Shown: positions 7,037 to 13,551, counted from the first letter of the stretch. The stretch is 15,808 bases of DNA from Candidatus Woesearchaeota archaeon (GCA_009691355.1 SICW01000013.1:1-15808); one strand, 5' to 3'. A program made the numbers and translations. The notes: generated by a model not told the origin, from the letters alone.

Positions 7037-7852
7037 ATGAAAGATAATCCTCAAATACTTTATGGGACAGCATGGAAAGAAGATGCAACAGAAGAACTAG
7101 TCTTAAAGGCAATAGAGTTGGGGTTTAGAGGCATTGACACTGCAAATCAAAGACGTCATTACAACGAAATAGGAGTAGGAAAAGCAATTTCTAAAATATC
7201 AAAAAATGATGTCAAACGAGAAGAACTATTCATACAAACAAAATACACCTATGCAAACGGCCAAGACCATAGAATCCCTTATGACATTCACGCAGACTAC
7301 AGCGCACAAGTAAGACAATCCTTTGAAAGTTCTCTTCAACATCTACAAACAGAATATATAGACTCTTACATTTTGCACGGGCCATCTTCTTCTTTTGGAT
7401 GGACAGCAAATGACGAGCAAGTATGGCAGGAAATGGAAGCAATACAAAAAGAAGGAAAAACAAGCTACCTAGGAGTAAGCAACATAAGTATAGAACAGCT
7501 AAAAATAATCTGGAAGCAAGCCAAAGTCAAACCCAGCTTTGTACAGAACAGATGCTATGCACAACAAGGTTGGGATAAAGAAATAAGAGCATTTTGTAAA
7601 GAAAATAAAGTAGTCTATCAAGGTTTTTCGCTACTTACTGCAAATCCCTTTGTTTTTCCAAAATTAAAGCACATTGTAAATAGAGTCAACAAAACACCAG
7701 CACAAGTCATCTTGAGATTTTCTATGCACATAGGTATTCTCCCATTAACAGGAACAACAAACCCTCTTCATATGAAACAAGACCTTGAACTGGATTTCCA
7801 TCTAGAAAAAGAAGAGATAAAACTAATAGAAGAAAGTTTTAGGCAAATCTAA
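7037..7852 (+). CDS. Aldo/keto reductase
   Basis: This 271-residue protein is an NAD(P)H-dependent carbonyl reductase of the AKR barrel family. The catalytic tetrad is complete: D34 (GIDTA), Y42 (HYNE), K69 (QTKY) and H114 (LHGP). YLGVSNIS near 144-151 is the conserved sixth-strand region. ILPLTGTTNPLHMKQDL near 234-250 is the cofactor-binding loop that contacts the NADP phosphate in relatives. The length is near the family minimum, with no sign of truncation. The substrate is not predictable. It is divergent from the C39-like gene and appears to share its TTTAAA box. The next gene downstream, a small lipoprotein, has its own promoter. Confidence 0.92.
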   Translation: MKDNPQILYGTAWKEDATEELVLKAIELGFRGIDTANQRRHYNEIGVGKAISKISKNDVKREELFIQTKYTYANGQDHRIPYDIHADYSAQVRQSFESSLQHLQTEYIDSYILHGPSSSFGWTANDEQVWQEMEAIQKEGKTSYLGVSNISIEQLKIIWKQAKVKPSFVQNRCYAQQGWDKEIRAFCKENKVVYQGFSLLTANPFVFPKLKHIVNRVNKTPAQVILRFSMHIGILPLTGTTNPLHMKQDLELDFHLEKEEIKLIEESFRQI

Positions 7853-7868
7853 CTACCAAGAAGAAAAC

Positions 7869-7877
7869 TATTTAAGG
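7869..7877 (+). promoter_or_regulatory. TATA box of the small lipoprotein gene
   Basis: TATTTAAGG is centred about 26 nt before the ATG at 7899. Confidence 0.5.
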
Positions 7878-7898
7878 ATAAAACAACGATATACCTTC

Positions 7899-8237
7899 AT
7901 GAATAAAAAAAGCATTTTTCTCATTCTTATATCAATCCTACTAATCAATGCATGTAGCACGCAAACAGAAGAGACAAATGACTATGGAACAGATGACACC
8001 TGCCCTCCAGCAGAAGAATATCTTCTCTATTATGGAGAAAGCATAGACATTGGTGATCACACGGTGACTATACAAGATATTAACGACGCTGCTGTAGATG
8101 TAGATGTTGATGGCTCTTCAAGTTACATAGGAACAGGAAGTTATCTAGAAATTAACCAAGTAACAATAGCTCCAGTATCTACAGATACACAAGAGCCCAT
8201 AGAACTAAGTTCAACACTCATTACACTGTATTGTTAA
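7899..8237 (+). CDS. Small secreted lipoprotein
   Basis: The 112-residue product has a lipoprotein signal peptide with lipobox INAC (C19), then a short acidic linker. A compact beta-rich domain covers about 45-112: ESIDIGDHTVTIQDI followed by AVDVDVDG and SYLEINQVTI. This pattern of short strands round a VDVDG turn resembles small extracellular domains found in many archaeal surface proteins, but no named family is recognised. C35 and C112 (the last residue) could form a disulfide linking the ends of the domain. It is convergent with the guaB-family gene; only 6 bp separate their stop codons. The role is unknown. Confidence 0.72.
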   Translation: MNKKSIFLILISILLINACSTQTEETNDYGTDDTCPPAEEYLLYYGESIDIGDHTVTIQDINDAAVDVDVDGSSSYIGTGSYLEINQVTIAPVSTDTQEPIELSSTLITLYC

Positions 8238-8243
8238 AAAGAT

Positions 8244-9668
8244 CTAATCACTCAGCTTCGTCCCACGAGAAAGACTTTCTTCCCAAGCACTTGCAGTAAT
8301 CTGAATAAACTCAGCATTCTGCTGCATTTCTTCAACAGTTCTAGCTCCACAATAACTCATACCACTTTGCAATCCCTTAAGAATACCTTTAATCACATCC
8401 TCAACAGCACCTTTGTAATCAACTAAAACTGCAACACCTTCAACAAAAACATCTAATTTTTCTTTTACTTTCTTCCCATCTTTACTTTCTTTTCGTTCAT
8501 GGTTACTATCATAGGAAGCACTCCCCATATATTTCTTATATCGTTTTCCATCCTTGGTAAGAATAATCCCTGGAGCCTCATCAGTTCCAGCAAAAAAACT
8601 CCCAGAAAAAATGCTTGTTGCTCCAGCTGCAATAGCTTTAGAAACATCCCCTGGATATTTTAGTCCACCATCAGCACAAACAGGAACACCAAACTGTTTT
8701 GCAACGCTACATACATCTAAAACGGCAGTAAGCTGTGGTACACCTGAGCCAGAAATAATTCTTGTTGTGCAAACAGGCGACGGTCCAATTCCAATCTTTA
8801 ATCCATCTGCCCCTGCTTCAATAAGATCCTTTGCCGCTTCTGCAGTCGCAATATTTCCAACCATAACATCAATAGAAAAGTTTGCCTTAAGTTCTTTTAA
8901 ACATTGAATAGTAACTTCAGAATGTGCATGTGCAATATCCAAAATCAAAACATCCACCCCAGCAGCAATCAATGCCTCTGCCCTTTCAAGACTATCTTTC
9001 ACTCCAATAGCCCCACCCACACGCAAACGTCCTTTCAGGTCTCTATTTGCCATAGGCCAGGATTCAATTTTCATGATATCCTTCGTAGTAATAAGACCTA
9101 AAAGCCTTCCATGCTGAAGTAATGGTAATTTCTCAATACGATGCATATGTAAAATAATTTTTGCTTCATCAAGACTAATCCCATACGGAGCAGTAACAAG
9201 ATTCTCTCTAGGAGTCATAACTTCAGATATTCTCTTAGTCATATCTATTTCAAAAAGATAATCCCTTGAGGTAAAAATTCCTTCAAGCTCATCTCCTCTC
9301 ATAACCAAAAGACTTGTCACCCCAGCTTCTTTCATAATGGTAACAGCATTTCCTAAAGTAATATGCTCTTGTACAGTCAAAGGATGCTCTATAACATAAC
9401 TCGTGCTTTTTTTCACTTTTTTTACTTCTTCAACTTGTTCTTCAATAGTTCCAAACTGGTGAATGACTCCTAAACCTCCAGCACGCGCCATAGCAATGGC
9501 CATTTTATGCTCAGTGACCGAAGCCATATTTGCACTTACAAGAGGAATATTCAAAGAAATATTCTTAGTAAACCTCGTTTTAACATCTGCTTCACTTCGT
9601 GAAGAAAGAGGAGATCTTTTAGGAACAAGAAGCACATCATTGTACGTAAGACCAGTCCGAATTTGCAT
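8244..9668 (-). CDS. guaB: IMP dehydrogenase / GMP reductase family enzyme with CBS pair
   Basis: The 474-residue protein has the IMPDH barrel with two CBS domains inserted at about 91-205. LTYNDVLLVPKRS opens the barrel, and DIAHAHS and GNIATAEAA follow. The active-site loop is GIGPSPVCTTR with nucleophile C300. SGSFFAGTDEAPG binds the nucleotide phosphate, and SGMSYCGA lies near 435-442. In IMPDH, the mobile flap carries an Arg-Tyr pair that activates water. Here the flap (about 381-412, SNHERKESKDGKKV) has no Arg-Tyr, and its E-R-x-S-x-G-K order looks more like GMP reductase flaps. The enzyme could thus make XMP from IMP or convert GMP to IMP. TTTTTAAA is centred 26.5 nt before the start. 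The family is certain, the reaction is not. Confidence 0.85.
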   Translation of the reverse strand: MQIRTGLTYNDVLLVPKRSPLSSRSEADVKTRFTKNISLNIPLVSANMASVTEHKMAIAMARAGGLGVIHQFGTIEEQVEEVKKVKKSTSYVIEHPLTVQEHITLGNAVTIMKEAGVTSLLVMRGDELEGIFTSRDYLFEIDMTKRISEVMTPRENLVTAPYGISLDEAKIILHMHRIEKLPLLQHGRLLGLITTKDIMKIESWPMANRDLKGRLRVGGAIGVKDSLERAEALIAAGVDVLILDIAHAHSEVTIQCLKELKANFSIDVMVGNIATAEAAKDLIEAGADGLKIGIGPSPVCTTRIISGSGVPQLTAVLDVCSVAKQFGVPVCADGGLKYPGDVSKAIAAGATSIFSGSFFAGTDEAPGIILTKDGKRYKKYMGSASYDSNHERKESKDGKKVKEKLDVFVEGVAVLVDYKGAVEDVIKGILKGLQSGMSYCGARTVEEMQQNAEFIQITASAWEESLSRGTKLSD

Positions 9669-9690
9669 ACAAGAAATCCTAGTTTTGGGC

Positions 9691-9698
9691 TTTAAAAA
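9691..9698 (-). promoter_or_regulatory. TATA box of the guaB-family gene
   Basis: TTTTTAAA on the minus strand is centred 26.5 nt before the ATG at 9668. Confidence 0.55.
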
Positions 9699-9733
9699 GA
9701 TTTATCTAGTCAAATATAGAAAAAAAGAAAAAA

Positions 9734-10093
9734 CTATTTCTTACTCTTACAATGCATACAACCTAAAGCAACAAAATTAGACGCAATCACAAGATGCATC
9801 AACAAGTTTCCATAGTCTGTCCTATACACCAAAAGTCCCGCAATCACTAAAATCACTGCTGGAACAATTGCGGTATATTCTAGTTTCCATCCAATAAGGA
9901 CAGCAAGGCCAGATCCTATTTCAAGAATGATCAAAAGCCATGCGAAAAACATTGCTGCTGGAAAACCAAAACTCCCAAGCATACTTGCAACTGCACTCGG
10001 TCCCATAACAAATAATTTCAATAAGCCAGGAACAAGCATTACCAATCCTAAGAGTATTTGATTTACTTTTGTAGCTATATTTAGATATTTCAT
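9734..10093 (-). CDS. DoxX family membrane protein (second copy, CxxC tail)
   Basis: The 119-residue product is a four-helix DoxX-type protein: NQILLGLVMLVPGLLKLFVMGP opens it, and ILEIGSGLAVLIGWKLEYTA marks the family's middle. Unlike the first DoxX protein of the window, it ends with CMHCKSKK, a C-terminal CxxC followed by lysines that could bind metal or form a disulfide. The start at 10093 is chosen because GGAGGT lies 7 nt before its ATG, the clearest ribosome-binding site in the window. The alternative ATG at 10123 lies too close to the A/T box (10127-10137) to be transcribed. The two copies are diverged, so they are not a recent duplication. The function is unknown. Confidence 0.82.
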   Translation of the reverse strand: MKYLNIATKVNQILLGLVMLVPGLLKLFVMGPSAVASMLGSFGFPAAMFFAWLLIILEIGSGLAVLIGWKLEYTAIVPAVILVIAGLLVYRTDYGNLLMHLVIASNFVALGCMHCKSKK

Positions 10094-10100
10094 AAAGCAT

Positions 10101-10106
10101 ACCTCC
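10101..10106 (-). promoter_or_regulatory. Shine-Dalgarno GGAGGT of the second doxX gene
   Basis: GGAGGT on the minus strand ends 7 nt before the ATG at 10093. It stands out in a window where most promoters point to leaderless messages. Confidence 0.65.
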
Positions 10107-10126
10107 AATAAAGCTAAAGACAAAAA

Positions 10127-10137
10127 CCTATTTAAGC
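10127..10137 (-). promoter_or_regulatory. TATA box of the second doxX gene
   Basis: GCTTAAATAGG on the minus strand is centred 39 nt before the ATG at 10093. This leaves room for a leader of about 12-14 nt that holds the GGAGGT. Confidence 0.45.
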
Positions 10138-10208
10138 ATTTCTAAAATAATGCATTGTTGCGTTAAAGAGAGCTTTAAACCCATAAAACCCCCCAAGCAT
10201 TAAAAACA

Positions 10209-10230
10209 CGACTAAAGATCATAATAGTCG
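10209..10230. repeat. Inverted repeat between Nudix and doxX genes
   Basis: CGACTA (10209-10214) and TAGTCG (10225-10230) form a perfect 6-bp stem with a 10-nt loop. It lies in the 188-bp gap between two minus-strand genes, downstream of the Nudix gene. It may be a 3' end structure; nothing else is seen in this gap. Confidence 0.35.
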
Positions 10231-10281
10231 GAAGTACTAAAAAGGAAATAAACTATGGAAAAAAAGAGAGAAAATAAAACA

Positions 10282-10797
10282 TTAGACTTTTCTAAAAAGA
10301 TCAATAGTCTCTCGCACTTCTTGAGCAATACCTGCAATACAATCATATCCTTCGATTTCAGAAGCATCCACCCAAGCATGATCAGTAAAAGAACCTTTTT
10401 CTAGAACCACTTTTCCATCCTTGTAACGAGCAGCGAACTTTGCAAGAACAACAGGAATCCCATCAGGACGAATAAAAGCAACACTATTGATATAATGAAG
10501 ATGATCATGAATAATAAGACCAGCTTCTTCCCCTACTTCCCGTAAAAGCAATTTTTCAATAGCATTTTCATAATCAAGTACATCTCCATTTCTTCGTGTA
10601 GGTTGTTCTAAAGGGAGATCACTCCACTCCAGCTTTCCACCAGGCACACAATATTTACCAGGATGCACTTTTTCATTGTCACCTCGTTTTAAAAGAAGAC
10701 ATTTTTTATCAGAATCTCTATAGACCACAACATTTGCAACAAAGTAAAAGAGTTTGTTCTGATGAGCATGATTCAAACTAATTTCTTTTGCGGACAT
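10282..10797 (-). CDS. Nudix hydrolase with an extended Nudix box
   Basis: The 171-residue product has a Nudix fold: FVANVVVYRDSDKKCLLLKRG opens it, followed by GKYCVPGGKLEW (47-58). The catalytic helix REVGEEAG is at 86-93, with metal-binding glutamates E87, E90 and E91. Between GGKLE and this helix lies an insertion of roughly 20 residues (LPLEQPTRRNGDVLDYEN), so the usual G-x5-E-x7-RE spacing is not kept. Nudix enzymes cleave nucleoside diphosphates linked to another group. The substrate cannot be told; housecleaning of oxidised nucleotides or sugar nucleotides is possible. It is head-to-head with another Nudix gene, 76 bp apart, each with its own TATA box. Confidence 0.85.
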   Translation of the reverse strand: MSAKEISLNHAHQNKLFYFVANVVVYRDSDKKCLLLKRGDNEKVHPGKYCVPGGKLEWSDLPLEQPTRRNGDVLDYENAIEKLLLREVGEEAGLIIHDHLHYINSVAFIRPDGIPVVLAKFAARYKDGKVVLEKGSFTDHAWVDASEIEGYDCIAGIAQEVRETIDLFRKV

Positions 10798-10820
10798 ACT
10801 ACATAAAAGAGAAGAGAGCC

Positions 10821-10827
10821 TTTTATA
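10821..10827 (-). promoter_or_regulatory. TATA box of the minus-strand Nudix gene
   Basis: TATAAAA on the minus strand is centred 27 nt before the ATG at 10797. Confidence 0.55.
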
Positions 10828-10844
10828 GATTATTGTGCTTAAGT

Positions 10845-10853
10845 TTTATATAT
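10845..10853 (+). promoter_or_regulatory. TATA box of the plus-strand Nudix gene
   Basis: TTTATATAT is centred 25 nt before the ATG at 10874. Confidence 0.6.
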
Positions 10854-10873
10854 CCTAAGCATATTACTAGGGT

Positions 10874-11278
10874 ATGCCTCAAGAACACTCTGTAGGGATT
10901 ATTCTGTTCAATAAAGACCAATATTTACTCTTACGCTACGTATCTGGACACTGGGGCTACGTGAAAGGAAACGTAGAAGGAAATGAAACTCCAGAAGAAA
11001 CTGCTCGCAGAGAACTCAAAGAAGAGACAGGAATCACAACCGTCTTCTTTGTGAAAGGTTTTTTAGAGTCAGAAGGCTATTTTTATAAAAAAGAAGGAAA
11101 TACGGTGCATAAGCAAGTAGAATATTTCTTAGGAGAAACACAAGAAACGCAAGTAACACTTTCTAAAGAGCATAAAGATTTTGCATGGCTCTCCTACCAA
11201 GAAGCAATAAATCGCTTAAGTTTTGCTGCAGGAAAAGAATTACTCCAAAAAGCAGAAAAATTTAAGAAATATCAGTAA
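10874..11278 (+). CDS. Nudix hydrolase, Ap4A-hydrolase-like
   Basis: The 134-residue product has a textbook Nudix box: G32-x5-E38-x7-R46-E47-L-x-E50-E51-x-G53-I54. The opening SVGIILFNKDQYLLLRYVSGHWGYVKGNVEGNE and the short length are typical of asymmetrical bis(5'-nucleosyl)-tetraphosphatases (NUDT2-like), in which W and K precede the GNVE segment. It would split Ap4A to ATP and AMP, or act on a related dinucleotide or capped substrate. DFAWLSYQEA near 167 bases before the end is the common closing strand-helix. It is divergent from the other Nudix gene, and the tRNA-Leu-like gene follows about 80 bp downstream. The family is certain, the exact substrate is inferred. Confidence 0.88.
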   Translation: MPQEHSVGIILFNKDQYLLLRYVSGHWGYVKGNVEGNETPEETARRELKEETGITTVFFVKGFLESEGYFYKKEGNTVHKQVEYFLGETQETQVTLSKEHKDFAWLSYQEAINRLSFAAGKELLQKAEKFKKYQ

Positions 11279-11316
11279 AACCTAAAAATCTTTCAACAAA
11301 AACATCTAATTTTTCG

Positions 11317-11323
11317 TTTAAAG
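11317..11323 (+). promoter_or_regulatory. TATA box of the tRNA-Leu-like gene
   Basis: TTTAAAG is centred about 39 nt before the first base of the tRNA, allowing a 5' leader of roughly 10-13 nt. Confidence 0.45.
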
Positions 11324-11358
11324 CTTTATGAAAACAAAGCTCTAAGAATACGTTCAGC

Positions 11359-11478
11359 GCTGGAGTATACTTAATAGTAAGACAATAGTCTCAAAAACCT
11401 TTAGCTTTGGGGGGCTAAAGGGATGAGGAAACCATGATCGTCCACAGCGATGTCAGGGTTCGATTCCCTGCTCCAGCG
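11359..11478 (+). tRNA. Intron-bearing tRNA, best read as Leu (CAA), with degenerate D arm
   Basis: The acceptor GCTGGAG (11359-11365) pairs with CTCCAGC (11471-11477), and the helix runs two more pairs outward. The T arm is CAGGG-TTCGATT-CCCTG (11454-11470). A long variable arm ATCG/CGAT (11437-11451) marks a class II tRNA. The anticodon arm is ATAGT (11385-11389) with ACCAT (11431-11435), holding one A-C mismatch. The loop CTCAAAA gives anticodon CAA at 11392-11394. A 34-nt intron (11396-11429) fits a strict bulge-helix-bulge: CTCA (11390-11393) pairs with TGAG (11424-11427), with 3-nt bulges on both sides. The intron contains an 8-bp hairpin. The D region (11366-11384) has the normal total length but no G18-G19 and only a TACT/AGTA stem. 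The discriminator is G, or A if the acceptor is counted as 9 bp. CCA is not encoded. Confidence 0.6.
11396..11429 (+). other. tRNA intron (34 nt)
   Basis: Cuts after the second base of each 3-nt bulge (AA|A at 11394-11396 and GA|A at 11428-11430) give a normal 7-base anticodon loop. CCTTTAGC (11398-11405) pairs with GCTAAAGG (11414-11421) inside the intron. Confidence 0.6.
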
Positions 11479-11508
11479 CATAACACTTTACAAAAATAAA
11501 ATCTTTTC

Positions 11509-11838
11509 CTAAGCAAGTTTTGTCCCATTAGGAACTTTTCTCTCAGGTGTAGAAAGAACAACCTCTCCCGTAGGAAGATAAAACCCCGTTGTAAGAACTT
11601 CAGAAGTAAAAGGCCCTATTTTCTTAGGAGGAAAGCCACACACACAAATGACTTGAGAATGTAAAAGATCCCCCTTAGAATACAATTGAGTAATTTGCGC
11701 ACTAGAATTTTTTATTCCCAATTCACCAAGATCAATACGAAGTTTATATGCAGGCTTCTTAGCTTCAGGAAAATCATCCACAGCAATAATAGTTCCTACA
11801 CGAATATCCACCTTTTCAAATTCTTCCCATGTAATCAT
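11509..11838 (-). CDS. csaA: CsaA-type tRNA-binding protein
   Basis: The 109-residue product is a single OB-fold tRNA-binding domain and matches CsaA along its full length. ITWEEFEKVDIRVGTI opens it, FPEAKKPAYKLRIDLGELGIK follows (23-43), and SSAQITQLYS is at 45-54. GFPPKKIGPFTSEVL (68-82) and the ending VPNGTKL are also family marks. The family is related to the C-terminal domain of methionyl-tRNA synthetase and to EMAPII. CsaA is described as an export-related chaperone in Bacillus and binds tRNA; in archaea the role is unclear. Its ATG overlaps the stop of ychF (ATGA, 11835-11838), so the two are probably translated in a coupled way from one message. T-rich sequence after its stop may end the transcript. 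Confidence 0.93.
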   Translation of the reverse strand: MITWEEFEKVDIRVGTIIAVDDFPEAKKPAYKLRIDLGELGIKNSSAQITQLYSKGDLLHSQVICVCGFPPKKIGPFTSEVLTTGFYLPTGEVVLSTPERKVPNGTKLA

Positions 11839-13025
11839 TTTCTCACCACAATTTCCATGACATCTCTATGTTTCAGAAGATGTTCCTTACCCACAGTTCG
11901 TTTCGTATGCACATCAATTGCACGAATAAACGCATTCCCAATATCCGTATGAAGTTTAAAAGCAAAATCTAAAGCAGTAGAACCATCTTTCATAAGGAAA
12001 CAATCAGGAAGGATATTTCCATCTTTATCTTCTAATTTATTAGCACCACCAGGATAAATAGCAATATATTTCAACACATCAAATACAACAGCATCTAAAA
12101 CTGTCTGTACGCCAGTATTTCCATATTGTTGAAGGATATTTTTTCGAATAAAGCCTAATGCTTGTACCTGTGTATCTGTAAGTTTCCCTAGTTCTTTAAA
12201 GTCAGAATCTCCAGGAACATAATGGATCAACTCTTTCTTTGCTGCACCTTTAAGTGCAAGCTCAGATTCCGCAGAACAAGGAATAATTATTTTCTCAGGA
12301 AAACGCTCTTGCAATTTTTTCAGATTCTCTTTCGCAACACCAATATCTGCTTTATTTGCAGCTATAATCATAGGTTTGGTAATTTCTCGTAAGCGTGAAG
12401 CTAAACTTCGAAGATCTTGCGCAGTCCAAGACTCAATCACTTCAGAAAATTGTAACTCTTTAACAACTTCTTTTGCAATATCTTCTGTAACTCGTAATCC
12501 AGAAAGCTGCTTTGCAATTGCCTTGTAAATATTTGCATTTTCTTGCTTTACCTGTCGTGCAAACTTATCCCAGCCTTTATTCAATAAACGCAAATACCAA
12601 AGATCTAATTCTTCTTCCAAAAAAAGAACGTCTTGTATAGGATCATAACTTCCTGCGGTAACAGGTTCACCTTTTTCATTTGTAGAACCAGAAAGATCAA
12701 TCACATGAATCAACGCATCCGCTTGATTGAGGTCATCCAAAAACTGATTACCCATTCCTTCCCCTTCACTTGCTCCTTCAACAATTCCAGCTACATCAAG
12801 GAGTTCAACAGGAAGAAACCTTTTATGATCTAAACAAAAACCCGTTCGAGGATTGCACTGTGTAGAAAAATCTGTATCCACACAAGCAATGCGTACATGA
12901 CCTATTCCATGGTTGGGCTTTATTGTAGTAAAAGGGTAATTAGCTATCTCAACCTCTACAAGAGTCATTGCTTTAAAGAAAGAACTTTTTCCCACTGATG
13001 GTTTACCCACTAAGCCTATTAACAT
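11835..13025 (-). CDS. ychF: YchF/OBG-type translation-associated GTPase
   Basis: This 396-residue protein is an archaeal OBG/YchF GTPase. The P-loop GKPSVGKS is near the N-terminus, DVAG (about 77-80) is the G3 motif, and NKAD (about 224-227) the G4 motif. Canonical NKxD suggests GTP rather than the ATP preference of bacterial and human YchF/OLA1, which have a changed G4. A helical region follows the first half of the G domain (about 140-215). A TGS domain closes the protein (about 320-395), with KDGSTALDFAFKLHTDIG. Such proteins associate with ribosomes. Two ATGs stand side by side; the second (13025) is preferred because homologues start at MLIGLVGKP-like sequence and it lies 25.5 nt from the TTTAAA box. 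The gene overlaps csaA by four bases. Confidence 0.93.
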   Translation of the reverse strand: MLIGLVGKPSVGKSSFFKAMTLVEVEIANYPFTTIKPNHGIGHVRIACVDTDFSTQCNPRTGFCLDHKRFLPVELLDVAGIVEGASEGEGMGNQFLDDLNQADALIHVIDLSGSTNEKGEPVTAGSYDPIQDVLFLEEELDLWYLRLLNKGWDKFARQVKQENANIYKAIAKQLSGLRVTEDIAKEVVKELQFSEVIESWTAQDLRSLASRLREITKPMIIAANKADIGVAKENLKKLQERFPEKIIIPCSAESELALKGAAKKELIHYVPGDSDFKELGKLTDTQVQALGFIRKNILQQYGNTGVQTVLDAVVFDVLKYIAIYPGGANKLEDKDGNILPDCFLMKDGSTALDFAFKLHTDIGNAFIRAIDVHTKRTVGKEHLLKHRDVMEIVVRK

Positions 13026-13047
13026 CAACAGAAAAATTTTCTAAACC

Positions 13048-13053
13048 TTTAAA
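13048..13053. promoter_or_regulatory. Palindromic TTTAAA box shared by divergent genes
   Basis: One TTTAAA in the context CCTTTAAATA lies between ychF (ATG at 13025, minus) and the transglutaminase-like gene (ATG at 13079, plus). It is centred 25.5 and 28.5 nt from the two starts. No other A/T box fits either gene. Confidence 0.5.
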
Positions 13054-13078
13054 TACTTACCTTCTCTTAAAAAATAAA

Positions 13079-13516
13079 ATGCTTGCACATTTCTTCTATA
13101 AAATCCCTCTCCCAAAAACACTTCCAAATGAAATAGAGAAAGAAGTACGAATTTTAAAAAGAATCAAAAAGAAAGATCTTGTTCTCCAAAAAGCATACCA
13201 AATACTTATAACAAAATTTCAAGGAGCTTTTTCTTTTGAGAATCTGCAAGATCATTTCACTAAGGGCCTAAAATCACTTTGGCATGTGAAAAGACAACAC
13301 TGCACAGCAATGAATTATTTTCTCAGAATACTCTTGGTAAAGAGCGGGCATTTTAGAGAGAAGGATATTCGACTCAAATACTCTTTTTTTATTATTTCCC
13401 CTCATCAATATCTTGATATAAAAACCAAAAATGGTTGGTTCAATATGGATCCTTGGACTGGAACAAAAGGTTTGAAGCTTGGTGATCATGGATATGGTCT
13501 TCATTGGAGAGGGTAG
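13079..13516 (+). CDS. Small transglutaminase-like (papain-fold) protein
   Basis: The 145-residue product shows the order of a transglutaminase-like core: a helix with C75 in HCTAMNYFLRILL, a strand with H109 in PHQYLDI, and D124 in GWFNMDPW. The spacing of Cys, His and Asp and the neighbouring aromatic residues fit the superfamily used by microbial proteases and amide-processing enzymes. The N-terminal 60 residues are helical and basic. No signal peptide or membrane segment is seen, so it is probably cytoplasmic. An earlier ATG (12998) lies inside ychF and before the promoter. The chosen ATG lies 28.5 nt from the TTTAAA box that it seems to share with ychF. The substrate is unknown. Confidence 0.7.
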   Translation: MLAHFFYKIPLPKTLPNEIEKEVRILKRIKKKDLVLQKAYQILITKFQGAFSFENLQDHFTKGLKSLWHVKRQHCTAMNYFLRILLVKSGHFREKDIRLKYSFFIISPHQYLDIKTKNGWFNMDPWTGTKGLKLGDHGYGLHWRG

Positions 13517-13521
13517 AAACG

Positions 13522-13530
13522 TATTTAAAT
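13522..13530 (+). promoter_or_regulatory. TATA box of the tRNA-Ile(UAU) gene
   Basis: TATTTAAAT is centred 26 nt before the first base of the tRNA, so the transcript may begin close to the mature 5' end. Confidence 0.6.
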
Positions 13531-13551
13531 CGTCAAAAAACCAATTGTAAC

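Noticed and set aside
6984..7112. N-terminal extension of the C39-like protein
   Set aside because: It reads through the promoter gap into the divergent aldo/keto reductase gene and is not part of the family.
8554..9101. Plus-strand open frames opposite the guaB-family gene
   Set aside because: They are antisense to a well-conserved enzyme and have no promoter or family match.
11357..11479. tRNA-Sec, because of the possible 9-bp acceptor and long variable arm
   Set aside because: Reading UCA as anticodon would put C at position 33 and break the strict bulge-helix-bulge; the D arm is also not the long stem seen in tRNA-Sec.
11357..11479. RNase P RNA, tmRNA or H/ACA guide RNA
   Set aside because: No conserved RNase P core or tag frame is present, and the anticodon arm with intron explains the sequence better.
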